Assembly: GCF_006363955.1 (NCBI RefSeq)
Contig: NZ_CP040948.1
Location: forward strand, 496,001 to 560,000
Source: Methylophilus medardicus
GTDB lineage: Bacteria; Pseudomonadota; Gammaproteobacteria; Burkholderiales; Methylophilaceae
Direction: 5' to 3'
Length of the DNA: 64,000 bases
Made by a program: the position numbers and the translations under genes
The notes under the pieces: generated by a model
What the model was told of the DNA's origin: nothing
Databases searched by the model: none
The model's input: the letters and a program-made list of their open reading frames with translations, nothing else
Shown here: positions 10,756-17,926 of the stretch, piece by piece
Layout of the letters: each line of letters starts with the position of its first letter
Numbering within the stretch: position 1 is the first letter of the stretch

Positions 10756-11598
10756 ATGTTTAAAATAACCAACTTGAAAACCTGTTTGATTGGAGCTTAT
10801 GCGCTCAGTTTTTTCAGTCTTACTGCCAATGCGGCACTGATCAGTTACACATCAGGTGGCAAGGATTTGGTGTATAGCTCAATTAGTGATGTAACTTGGA
10901 CCAAAGATGCAAATCTTCTTGGGAGTATGATTGCTGTCAACGGATACGATGCTGTTGTAAATGCAATCATTCATGTAACTCCGACAGTAGCATCATTGCC
11001 CAATTATGATGCTCCAACTGGATTGTATACACTGAGTCAAAGTGATTTTGTTGACGGCTATGTCAGTTGGTATGGTGCAGTCGCCTTTGCGAATTATCTG
11101 AACAGTATTCAATATGGCGGAAGTAACCGCTGGCAATTACCATCTGCTCTAATTCCAGATAACTCAGGTTGTACAACCGATAATAGCTCAACAGCGTGTG
11201 TATATGATGCTATTTACCAAGGCAATGGGGTTGCGCCAGGTAATGAGTTGGCAGAGCTTTATTTTCATGAACTTGGTGGCAGGAGTCGTCGAATAGTCAA
11301 CGGTGGACTTGATTTAGGCACTGGTATGCCACAAACAATTATATTTGATAATGAAAACGATAATCCTGCTTTTGCAACAAGCACCGAGGTCACAAGCAAT
11401 GGCAATACAAACTACTACTTTGATACTCGCAATGGTTTGCAGCTTTCTTACCTAAAGGGGGGCGCTGATCTTTACTATGCTTGGGCTATCACTCCAGGCT
11501 TAATCAGTGCTGTGCCTGAGCCTGAAAGTTTAGGAATTTTAATGGCCGGATTGGGCTTGATCGGTTTGATTCAAAGACGAAGAAGATTGAGCTCATAA
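10756..11598 (+). CDS. PEP-CTERM sorted exported protein with DUF1566-like region
   Basis: A 280-residue exported protein with a signal peptide (CLIGAYALSFFSLTANA) and a C-terminal PEP-CTERM tag: AVPEPESLGILM, a hydrophobic helix and RRRR. Such tags are processed by an exosortase, often in exopolysaccharide producers. The middle (DVTWTKDANLLGS, WYGAVAFANYLNS, RWQLPSA) resembles the DUF1566/Lcl-type modules of other PEP-CTERM proteins. The start at 10756 has AAGAAAG upstream; the frame opens further back at 10717. The stop codon falls inside the tRNA-Met remnant (11596-11598). The gene is richer in A+T than its neighbours, which fits recent acquisition. Confidence 0.85.
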   Translation: MFKITNLKTCLIGAYALSFFSLTANAALISYTSGGKDLVYSSISDVTWTKDANLLGSMIAVNGYDAVVNAIIHVTPTVASLPNYDAPTGLYTLSQSDFVDGYVSWYGAVAFANYLNSIQYGGSNRWQLPSALIPDNSGCTTDNSSTACVYDAIYQGNGVAPGNELAELYFHELGGRSRRIVNGGLDLGTGMPQTIIFDNENDNPAFATSTEVTSNGNTNYYFDTRNGLQLSYLKGGADLYYAWAITPGLISAVPEPESLGILMAGLGLIGLIQRRRRLSS

Positions 11599-11636
11599 TC
11601 CGTTGGTGCTGTGTTCGACTCACAGAGGGGCCACCA
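11592..11636 (+). other. 3' half of a tRNA-Met gene, candidate attachment-site scar
   Basis: These 45 bases are exactly positions 32-76 of an elongator tRNA-Met: anticodon loop CTCATAA with CAT at 11594-11596, stem TCCGT, T arm CTGTG-TTCGACT-CACAG, acceptor strand AGGGGCC, discriminator A and CCA. No 5' half exists upstream; the sequence there is the end of the PEP-CTERM gene. A tRNA 3' end cut at the anticodon loop is the typical product of tyrosine-integrase insertion into a tRNA gene. No integrase gene remains nearby. Confidence 0.8.
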
Positions 11637-11644
11637 ATAAAATC

Positions 11645-11677
11645 AAAGGGTTACGGAATTTCGTAACCCTTTTTTAT
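11645..11677 (+). terminator. Intrinsic terminator after the tRNA-Met remnant
   Basis: GGGTTACG at 11648-11655 pairs with CGTAACCC at 11662-11669 and is followed by a T run. It is probably the original terminator of the tRNA-Met gene and also serves the PEP-CTERM gene. Confidence 0.8.
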
Positions 11678-12109
11678 TTATTAGTAGCCGTATAGTAGCC
11701 AAGAAGCTTAGTCGATTCTTTTAAATTTCTTTCGACGATTATCTTGCACCGACTAACTGCAAGATGGTTAGAAAAGCTTCAGTTTTTGTAGCGCCCATGC
11801 GGTTGTGACCTGCTCCCCGTTTGACCTACCAATTAAAAGTTAGTAAGGTGCCTTTCCTAAAACTCACCTTGCTTCGCAATATAATCAGTCGCCCAATCTT
11901 TGTTCGCATCGATTTTTATGGCGCCTAAGCGCCTGTCAGCAGCACCTTTTTCATCGCCATCTTAATGCATCGCATATTCTCGATTCACCTCTGTTAATCA
12001 TTCAGCATGGTTTGGTTGTCCTACATATTTATCAGCCTCATGACACTCGTGACACAGTGCGCTCGTTCATATACTGGTGGCTCCTTTAACAAACAATTAG
12101 GAGATCAAC
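11678..12109. other. Gap between the tRNA remnant and the stress-protein gene, with possible decayed sequence
   Basis: About 430 bases without an intact gene. It starts with a direct repeat TAGTAGCC (11682-11689 and 11693-11700). On the minus strand, 11857-11961 is an open stretch of 34 codons ending in TAG, with the protein-like text RRLGAIKIDANKDWATDYI and a stop codon just before it, so it looks like the tail of a lost gene. A good AGGAG site for the next gene lies at the right end. Confidence 0.4.
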
Positions 12110-12613
12110 ATGGCGGCAGTGACTGGATTATTTCATGATCAAGAAAGCGCAGAGCGCGCGTATATCTCAGCGACAGAGGCTGGTTATGGCGCGAATGACA
12201 TCAACGTTATCATGTCAGATGAAACACGTGAGCGTTACTATGGTGAACATGCCACCTTGGAAACCGAGGTGGGAAACAAAGCCGCTGAGGGTGCCGCTGT
12301 GGGTGGCGCGCTAGGAGCGACAGCAGGGGCCATTGCGGGGGCGATTGCAGCCGTAGGCACGGCGATCGTTTTACCAGGCTTGGGTTTAGTGATTGCTGGC
12401 CCATTGGCCGCGGGTATTGCAGGTGCTGGCGCGGGTGGCGTGACCGCTGGCTTGGTGGGGGCTTTAATCGGCTGGGGCATCCCAGAAGATACCCTTAAAA
12501 AATATGAAGCCGATGTGAAAGAGGGCGGCATTTTAATCGGGCTTAATCCGAAAAGTGAAGATGATGCCCGCCGATTTCAAAATGAGTGGGCGAAATCAGA
12601 AGCCGTTGTTTAA
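12110..12613 (+). CDS. General stress protein 17M/YflT-like protein
   Basis: A 167-residue protein. The N-terminal part (AAVTGLFHDQESAERAYISA, YGANDINVIMSDE) fits the YflT/GspM-type module found in stress proteins, in which an alpha-beta fold precedes a glycine-alanine-rich hydrophobic segment. The hydrophobic part at about residues 60-125 (GGALGATAGAIAGAI, GPLAAGIAGAGAGG) looks like glycine-zipper helices able to insert in a membrane. The C terminus returns to a polar fold (EGGILIGLNPKSEDDARRF). Function in the cell is unknown. It is preceded by TTAGGAGATC and followed by a strong terminator. Confidence 0.75.
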   Translation: MAAVTGLFHDQESAERAYISATEAGYGANDINVIMSDETRERYYGEHATLETEVGNKAAEGAAVGGALGATAGAIAGAIAAVGTAIVLPGLGLVIAGPLAAGIAGAGAGGVTAGLVGALIGWGIPEDTLKKYEADVKEGGILIGLNPKSEDDARRFQNEWAKSEAVV

Positions 12614-12628
12614 AACGCATGCCTTTAC

Positions 12629-12657
12629 AAAAAAACCACCTTCGGGTGGTTTTTTTA
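12629..12657 (+). terminator. Intrinsic terminator after the stress-protein gene
   Basis: AAAACCACC and GGTGGTTTT flank a TTCG tetraloop, followed by a T run. Confidence 0.9.
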
Positions 12658-12754
12658 TGAGGGTGTTTAGCCAGCGCTGAATGGTTAGACTTTAATTGCT
12701 CCGCTAGACATTCGATGGTTTACCTTGTGTAATCGCATATATATTTTATGAAAT

Positions 12755-12783
12755 GTGCATCTAATCACAGAAATGTGACGTAT
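12755..12783 (+). promoter_or_regulatory. Candidate ECF-sigma promoter of the sigma/anti-sigma operon
   Basis: GTGCATCT (12755-12762), a 15-base spacer and ACGTAT (12778-12783). The same elements with the same spacer length occur before the DUF3034 gene at 15083-15111. The CGTAT core of the -10 element is typical for ECF sigma factors, and autoregulation is usual for RpoE/ChrR systems. Inference, as no transcript start is known. Confidence 0.65.
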
Positions 12784-12819
12784 TTAATGAATAATCAAAT
12801 ATCAATTTGAAAAAGAAGC

Positions 12820-13380
12820 TTGGAATGCATTGTGATAGATGATATCGAGGATTTAATCGCTCGAATAATAGATAGGGATGAGGATGCTTTTAACGAATTG
12901 TATGAAGCTACTTTTAGCAAAGTCTATGGTTTGGCGTTGAAGATTACCAAGGATCCTAGTACTGCTGAAGAGGTGGTTGAAGATACGTATTATCAAGTGT
13001 GGCAAGAAATTTACCGTTACGATTTTAACAAGTGTCCCTTAAATAACTGGATGTTGATTATTTGTCGTTCTCGCGCCATTGATGCGGTGAGAAAGCTCAA
13101 TGCCATCCCTGAGATGGTGGTCGATTTCGAGTGGGCGATAGAGTCTACCGATTTGCCAGCAGACGATAGATTACAGGGCAAGCAAGAATCGTTGGCGGTG
13201 GTTAAAGCCTTATCAGAAATCAAACCCTTGCAAAGGCAGTTATTACACCATGTTTTTTATTATGGATTAACGCATCAAGAAATTTCTGATGTGATGAATA
13301 TGCCGCTTGGCTCGGTGAAATCAACGATTAATAGAGCACAAAAATTATTAAGAGAGAAACTCAAAGGTGAACAGTTTTGA
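12820..13380 (+). CDS. ECF-type RNA polymerase sigma factor, RpoE/ChrR class
   Basis: A 186-residue ECF sigma factor. Region 2 is at about residues 10-80 (DAFNELYEATFSKVYGLALK, AEEVVEDTYYQVWQE), and region 4 at about 125-182 has the helix-turn-helix LTHQEISDVMNMPLGSVKST. There is no ATG start: the frame can begin at TTG 12820 or GTG 12832, and the true start is uncertain. It overlaps the ChrR-like anti-sigma gene by four bases and probably controls itself and the DUF3034/haemoglobin unit through the shared GTGCATC-N16-ACGTAT motif. Confidence 0.92.
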   Translation: MECIVIDDIEDLIARIIDRDEDAFNELYEATFSKVYGLALKITKDPSTAEEVVEDTYYQVWQEIYRYDFNKCPLNNWMLIICRSRAIDAVRKLNAIPEMVVDFEWAIESTDLPADDRLQGKQESLAVVKALSEIKPLQRQLLHHVFYYGLTHQEISDVMNMPLGSVKSTINRAQKLLREKLKGEQF

Positions 13381-13826
13381 ATAAAGATATAAAGATGAAC
13401 AAACCTGAGTCTTTAGAATTTGATTTGTTTCTTGAGCTGTTTGAGGCGACGCCCGTGGTGACGCCTGCGGCCTCTGTTAAAGAGCGTATTAAAACGAAAT
13501 TGATGCAACGCGTTGCGCAAAGCCGTGGTGCACAGTTTTTTGTTTTTGAAGAGCAGGGCAATTGGAAATCATTTAAGCAAGGCATACACATCAAAATATT
13601 GAAAAGCGATGCCAAAAGTAAATCATTTTTGTTGAAGCTCGACCAAAACACCATTATTCCGTACCACGACCATCAAAAAAATGAAGAAACATTTGTGGTG
13701 GATGGTGAGGCTTGGCTAGATGGCGTGCATTGTAAAAATGGGGATTTTCACTTTGCCGGTGCGGGAACGTTTCATAAAGAGATTCGTACTGAACAAGGGT
13801 GCACGCTGTTGATTAAGACTTATTGA
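13377..13826 (+). CDS. ChrR-like cupin anti-sigma factor
   Basis: A 149-residue partner of the sigma factor. The C-terminal cupin keeps the ChrR metal site: His97, His99, Glu103 and His133, with the same spacing as His141, His143, Glu147 and His177 of Rhodobacter ChrR. The N-terminal sigma-binding part (residues 1-50) has no His or Cys at all, so the zinc site of classical ChrR is absent. The TTG start at 13377 overlaps the sigma stop codon (TTGA) and has AAAGGTGA seven bases upstream; an ATG at 13395 is the alternative. In ChrR the cupin domain is needed for the singlet-oxygen response. Confidence 0.8.
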   Translation: MNKDIKMNKPESLEFDLFLELFEATPVVTPAASVKERIKTKLMQRVAQSRGAQFFVFEEQGNWKSFKQGIHIKILKSDAKSKSFLLKLDQNTIIPYHDHQKNEETFVVDGEAWLDGVHCKNGDFHFAGAGTFHKEIRTEQGCTLLIKTY

Positions 13827-13846
13827 AACGTGAGCAACTAATAAAA

Positions 13847-14953
13847 ATGAACGTTCTTTATTCTATTCTGATCATGACTGCATCCACCTTGTTATCGGCA
13901 TCTACCTCCTTTGCAAACAACGATTTCAAAGCGCCGATATGGCAACTGGGCGGGCACTTGCAGACGATTATTCCGTCGCTTTTTCCGCAAGTGGCCAAGC
14001 AGACCTATGTGCGGGAGCGTTGGGAGTTGCCGGATGGGGATTTTGTGGATGTGGACTGGACCGAATCGCCTGCACGTTTGGACAAAGCGCAACCCAAGCC
14101 TGTGCTGGTGCTGTTTCACGGCCTAGAGGGAACCTCTCAAAGCCATTATGCCCGGGTGCTGATGGCTGCGGCCAAGCAACGCGGTTGGCTAGGCGTGGTG
14201 GTGCATTTTCGTGGCTGTTCGGGCGAGCCGAATCGATTGCCACGTGTGTACTATGCCGGCGATGCAGATGAGATCAACACGTTTATTTCAATCATTCATC
14301 AAAAATTACCCGACAACGTGATTTATGCGGCTGGTGTATCGTTGGGTGGGAACGCACTATTAAAGTGGCTGGGCCAATACCCAGAAAATGCGCGTCGCCT
14401 GGTGAAAGCGGCGGCGGCCATTTCAGCCCCCATTGCGTTGAAAGAGACAGCGCACAGTTTGGATACAGGGTTGAATTACCTCATATACAGTAAACACTTT
14501 GTGGCCACGATGAAACCAAAAGCGTTGCAAATGGCGGAGCGATTTCCGGATTATTTAGACGCTAGCCGCATTCAGACCGCCCGGAGCGTGCAAGACATGG
14601 ATAACGCGGTGACCTCGGTGTTGTTCGGAACCAAAAATGCCGACGAATACTATGATGTCAACGCCTCTAAACCGTGGCTACGCTCGATACAAACTGAGAC
14701 CCTTATTTTAAATGCGAAGAATGATCCGTTTGTGCCATTTGATACCTTACCGTCTGAAACAGAAGTCTCCAGCGCGGTGCAGCTAGATTATCAGGCTGAG
14801 GGCGGACATGCCGGCTTTTATGGCAAGACTGATCAAGCTTCGCCGTGGCTGGCGGCGCGCATTTTCCAATTTTTTGACAACACCGAGCATGTGCAACTCG
14901 ATGCTTTGGTTGATCAGCTGATTCAATTTCACCCTGCTGCGCTGTATCAATAA
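13847..14953 (+). CDS. YheT-family alpha/beta hydrolase with a signal peptide
   Basis: A 368-residue alpha/beta hydrolase of the YheT/EMB8 family. Key segments are GGHLQTIIPSLFP, the oxyanion strand LVLFHGLEGTSQSHYAR, the nucleophile elbow AAGVSLGGNALLKWLG, the Asp segment ILNAKNDPFVP and the His segment EGGHAGFYG. Unlike cytoplasmic YheT it starts with a signal peptide (YSILIMTASTLLSASTSFA), so it should work in the periplasm. The ATG at 13847 is preferred for this reason; a TTG at 13823 would overlap the anti-sigma stop. It is the third gene of the sigma operon. Confidence 0.8.
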   Translation: MNVLYSILIMTASTLLSASTSFANNDFKAPIWQLGGHLQTIIPSLFPQVAKQTYVRERWELPDGDFVDVDWTESPARLDKAQPKPVLVLFHGLEGTSQSHYARVLMAAAKQRGWLGVVVHFRGCSGEPNRLPRVYYAGDADEINTFISIIHQKLPDNVIYAAGVSLGGNALLKWLGQYPENARRLVKAAAAISAPIALKETAHSLDTGLNYLIYSKHFVATMKPKALQMAERFPDYLDASRIQTARSVQDMDNAVTSVLFGTKNADEYYDVNASKPWLRSIQTETLILNAKNDPFVPFDTLPSETEVSSAVQLDYQAEGGHAGFYGKTDQASPWLAARIFQFFDNTEHVQLDALVDQLIQFHPAALYQ

Positions 14954-15082
14954 GCGCGCATCAAGCGCTTAAACTCCTCTCGTTGACTCCAATCGTCGGT
15001 GGTGCATCCACCCACGCAAACCCGCGCATCAGGCAAATAGTTGCATTTATTTTTGCCCATAGCGTCATTGATTGCATCTGAA

Positions 15083-15111
15083 GTGCATCCATTTTCAAAT
15101 CCATTACGTAT
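15083..15111 (+). promoter_or_regulatory. Candidate ECF-sigma promoter of the DUF3034/haemoglobin operon
   Basis: GTGCATCC (15083-15090), a 15-base spacer and ACGTAT (15106-15111), matching the motif before the sigma gene at 13 fixed positions. It ends 45 bases before the DUF3034 start codon. Confidence 0.65.
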
Positions 15112-15156
15112 ATGTGATGAGAGATGTTTCTAGTAAACGAAAATAGGGTGTATGTA

Positions 15157-16128
15157 ATGCAGCTTTCATTATCAAAAAAAATAGTACTTGGTGTATTGAT
15201 CTCCAGTGGTTGGCTATCAACCGCGGTCATGGCCGAGGTCACCACCAGCAATAAGCTGTTGCTGACAGGTGGCGTGTCACAGGTTGAGGGTGCAGCGGGC
15301 GGTGGTTTAACGCCATGGGCGGTGATCGGGGGCTATGGCACCAACGATGAAATCGGCGCCAATGTGCATTACACCTATGCAAAAACCGGGGATTACAAGC
15401 TAGACAGTTACGGCATCACGGTCGGTTTTTATGATCGTTTTGAGCTCTCGATTGCGGAGCAGAAGTTCGACATTGGTAACTTAAGAAACAAGGTTGCCAG
15501 TGGCTTAGGCGCCGATGTGATTGGCCGAGATACGCTGGATCAAACCATTATTGGTGCCAAGCTGCGGGTGTTTGGTGAGGCGGTGCTGGATGCAGATACC
15601 TGGATGCCGCAAGTGGCGATTGGTGCGCAATACAAAAGAAACCACGACGAAAAATTCATCAAAAGTGCGGTCATCGGCGCCAAGAGTGCTGAGGGTGTCG
15701 ATTTCTATGTGGCTGCGACAAAACTATTTTTGGATCAAAGCTTTTTGGCGAACGCGACCTTGCGTCTGACCAAAGCGAATCAATTTGGCTTGTTAGGCTT
15801 TGGCGGTGCAAAAGACGACAACTACACGCCGCAATTAGAGCTTTCTGGCGCATATTTGATTAATAAAAAACTGGCGATTGGTGCGGAATATCGCATGAAA
15901 CCCAACAATTTACGTAGCCCTGCCAATGCTGCGCTCTTTGGTGGCCAAAATGTGGTGGACCTGAAGGAAGAAGATGCGTTTGATATTTTTGTGGCCTATG
16001 CGCCAACAAAGAACGTCGCGTTGACGTTGGCCTATGTGAATCTAGGAAACATTGCCACCGTTGCCCCTGTGGGCGCCAATTATGGTGACCAAGAAGGCGT
16101 CTATCTCTCTGCACAGTTCGGTTTTTAA
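15157..16128 (+). CDS. DUF3034-family outer-membrane beta-barrel protein
   Basis: A 323-residue protein with a signal peptide (GVLISSGWLSTAVMA) and repeated amphipathic strands ending in LSAQFGF, an outer-membrane barrel signature. The pattern LLLTGGVSQVEGAAGGGLTPWAVIGGYG at the mature N terminus matches the DUF3034 family as I recall it. Function is unknown. The ATG at 15157 has AGGG upstream; the longer frame from 15124 adds a polar stretch. The haemoglobin gene follows 18 bases after its stop, so the two share the promoter at 15083-15111. Confidence 0.75.
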   Translation: MQLSLSKKIVLGVLISSGWLSTAVMAEVTTSNKLLLTGGVSQVEGAAGGGLTPWAVIGGYGTNDEIGANVHYTYAKTGDYKLDSYGITVGFYDRFELSIAEQKFDIGNLRNKVASGLGADVIGRDTLDQTIIGAKLRVFGEAVLDADTWMPQVAIGAQYKRNHDEKFIKSAVIGAKSAEGVDFYVAATKLFLDQSFLANATLRLTKANQFGLLGFGGAKDDNYTPQLELSGAYLINKKLAIGAEYRMKPNNLRSPANAALFGGQNVVDLKEEDAFDIFVAYAPTKNVALTLAYVNLGNIATVAPVGANYGDQEGVYLSAQFGF

Positions 16129-16146
16129 TCTTAAAGGCACATCCAA

Positions 16147-16605
16147 ATGAACAACATTTTTAAATTCTTAATCATTATTTTGTTGGCGATCGTGTCGTCA
16201 TCAAGCTTTGCCGAAACCAGCCCAAATTTAGGCAATACACCGATGGAGACCAATGAAACCTTCCAAGACTTTGGCGGCAAGCCAGGGCTCGTCTCCATCA
16301 TGGATGACTTTATGGTGAATTTGGTCGCAGATCCGAGAACAAAGCCGTATTTCGATAATGAGAAGCAAACGTACATCAAGGCCATGCTGGTTGAGCAAAT
16401 GTGTGAACTGATGAACGGCGGCTGTAGCTATCCCGGTCGTGACATGAAATCGTCACACGCTGGTCTCAAAATAAATCGCTCTGCTTTCAATGCGCTGGTA
16501 GAAAACTTTCAGGTCGCAATGGAAAAACATAACGTGCCTTTCCGTGCGCAGAATAAGTTGCTCGCGAAGTTAGCGCCCATGTACAGGGTGATTGAAGAGA
16601 AATAG
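16147..16605 (+). CDS. Periplasmic group 1 truncated haemoglobin
   Basis: A 152-residue truncated globin behind a signal peptide (FLIIILLAIVSSSSFA). The globin motifs are LxFGGKPGLVSIMDDF-like at helices A-B, DPRTKPYF at the C-E region, GGCSYPGRDM and SHAGLKINRSAF with the proximal histidine. Such globins bind haem and handle oxygen, nitric oxide or peroxide; export to the periplasm is less usual. It is the second gene after the DUF3034 barrel and is probably controlled by the upstream ECF sigma factor. Confidence 0.85.
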   Translation: MNNIFKFLIIILLAIVSSSSFAETSPNLGNTPMETNETFQDFGGKPGLVSIMDDFMVNLVADPRTKPYFDNEKQTYIKAMLVEQMCELMNGGCSYPGRDMKSSHAGLKINRSAFNALVENFQVAMEKHNVPFRAQNKLLAKLAPMYRVIEEK

Positions 16606-16819
16606 TGCGCGCGATAATCAGTATTGAAGTAAGCAAGTTGACAATGCAAGGCAGTTATCAACCGTTGAGGGATATTAAATAACAACGGCTTGTGTTGTAG
16701 TTGTTAATGGGGAGCGTTAGTTGTGACGCTGGGTTTGGTTGCTATAAAAGGCTTGCCCAGCGCGCAATTTTTTGTAGTTCATTTTAATAACTTAATTGAA
16801 ATTTTGAAGAGAGGTTAAC

Positions 16820-17704
16820 ATGAAGATTGGCTATTTTTATCGTTCGGTATTCGCTGCAAGTTTGCTGATGGGCGCTGCTCAGGTAAATGCGGATACATTG
16901 TATGGATTTAACAGTAGCAAGATTGCTGTGATCGATTCATTGAATCTGGGCGCGGTTTCTTATATCGATATTTCTGGCTTGTCTGCCGGTGAGCGCTTGC
17001 TTGGTGTTGATCTGAGACCGACAGATGGCTTGGTATATGGCCTTACAAGCCAGAACAGAGTGTATACGCTAGACACCACCACCGGTGCGGCAACGTTTAA
17101 GAGCACCCTCACTGGGGCTTCTCTGACGGGGCAGTCTGTCGCATTGGACTTTAACCCGCAAGCAGATTTTATGGGTAGCCCATCCCTGCGTGTGATTACT
17201 GGTGCTGGCAACAACTATGCAGTGAACGTGAATACAGGCGTAGTAGGTAACACGGCTGGTGCGAACATTGGCAGTGGTTACACCGCAGTTTCGTATATCA
17301 ATTCTATCCCAGGTGTACCGCCAACCAGCACTGGTTTGTATTATGTAAACACCAATAGTGATTCGCTACAGTTTTTGGCTTCTACCTTTAACAACCCAGC
17401 AGCAGTGGGTGGCATCCAGATGGTTGGTTCACTGGGTGTGAATGCACTCTCCGCGGGTGGCTTTGATATTCTGGGCAACGGCAAGGCTTATGCTTTGTTT
17501 AACTTAGATGATGGCACCTTAGATACACAGTTGTTCTCCATCAATCTGACCACAGGCGCAGCGACTTATGTCACGACGCTGGATGGGACGTTCAATGGTC
17601 TGACAGGCGTTGCAGCGGTACCTGAACCAGCGAGCTATGCCATGGTATTGCTTGGTTTAGGTCTGATGGCCGGTGCGGCAAGACGTCAAAAGCGTCAAGC
17701 TTAA
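16820..17704 (+). CDS. DUF4394 PEP-CTERM exported protein
   Basis: A 294-residue exported protein with a signal peptide (SVFAASLLMGAAQVNA), a DUF4394-type repeat region (LYGFNSSKIAVID, GVDLRPTDGLVYGLTSQNRVYTLD, GQSVALDFNPQAD) that probably forms a propeller-like fold, and the C-terminal sorting tag AVPEPASYAMVLLGLGLMAG followed by RRQKRQ. An AGAGG site precedes the ATG. It stands alone with its own terminator. It is the second PEP-CTERM protein of the window; the exosortase lies elsewhere. Confidence 0.85.
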   Translation: MKIGYFYRSVFAASLLMGAAQVNADTLYGFNSSKIAVIDSLNLGAVSYIDISGLSAGERLLGVDLRPTDGLVYGLTSQNRVYTLDTTTGAATFKSTLTGASLTGQSVALDFNPQADFMGSPSLRVITGAGNNYAVNVNTGVVGNTAGANIGSGYTAVSYINSIPGVPPTSTGLYYVNTNSDSLQFLASTFNNPAAVGGIQMVGSLGVNALSAGGFDILGNGKAYALFNLDDGTLDTQLFSINLTTGAATYVTTLDGTFNGLTGVAAVPEPASYAMVLLGLGLMAGAARRQKRQA

Positions 17705-17740
17705 AAAGAACGCAGTAAACAATACTGCGCTAAAGTAAGC

Positions 17741-17773
17741 AAAGGCCGATGTTGCATAAACATCGGCCTTTTT
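17741..17773 (+). terminator. Intrinsic terminator after the DUF4394 gene
   Basis: AAAGGCCGATGT pairs with ACATCGGCCTTT around a 7-base loop and is followed by T residues. Confidence 0.9.
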
Positions 17774-17926
17774 GTATGCGGTTCCTCTGCGCGTTTGTGT
17801 TCGCTTTGCCAGTTGAATGTAAGGTGCGTAGCGTCTACGCACATGCCGTGTATGTTTGACGGCGCCCATTTACTTGCAGCGCTTAAGCCGTAATAATGGG
17901 GATAAACCGAGGGTGGTAAGCAGTTG

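Noticed and set aside
10168-11636. tRNA-Lys and the tRNA-Met remnant as the two ends of one element
   Set aside because: They share only the short TAATCCGTT stretch and general tRNA features; the 3' halves differ, so they are not a duplicated attachment site.
16700-16819. Sigma-54-type promoter before the DUF4394 PEP-CTERM gene
   Set aside because: Such promoters are known for some PEP-CTERM genes, but no GG-N10-GC element with proper spacing was found here.
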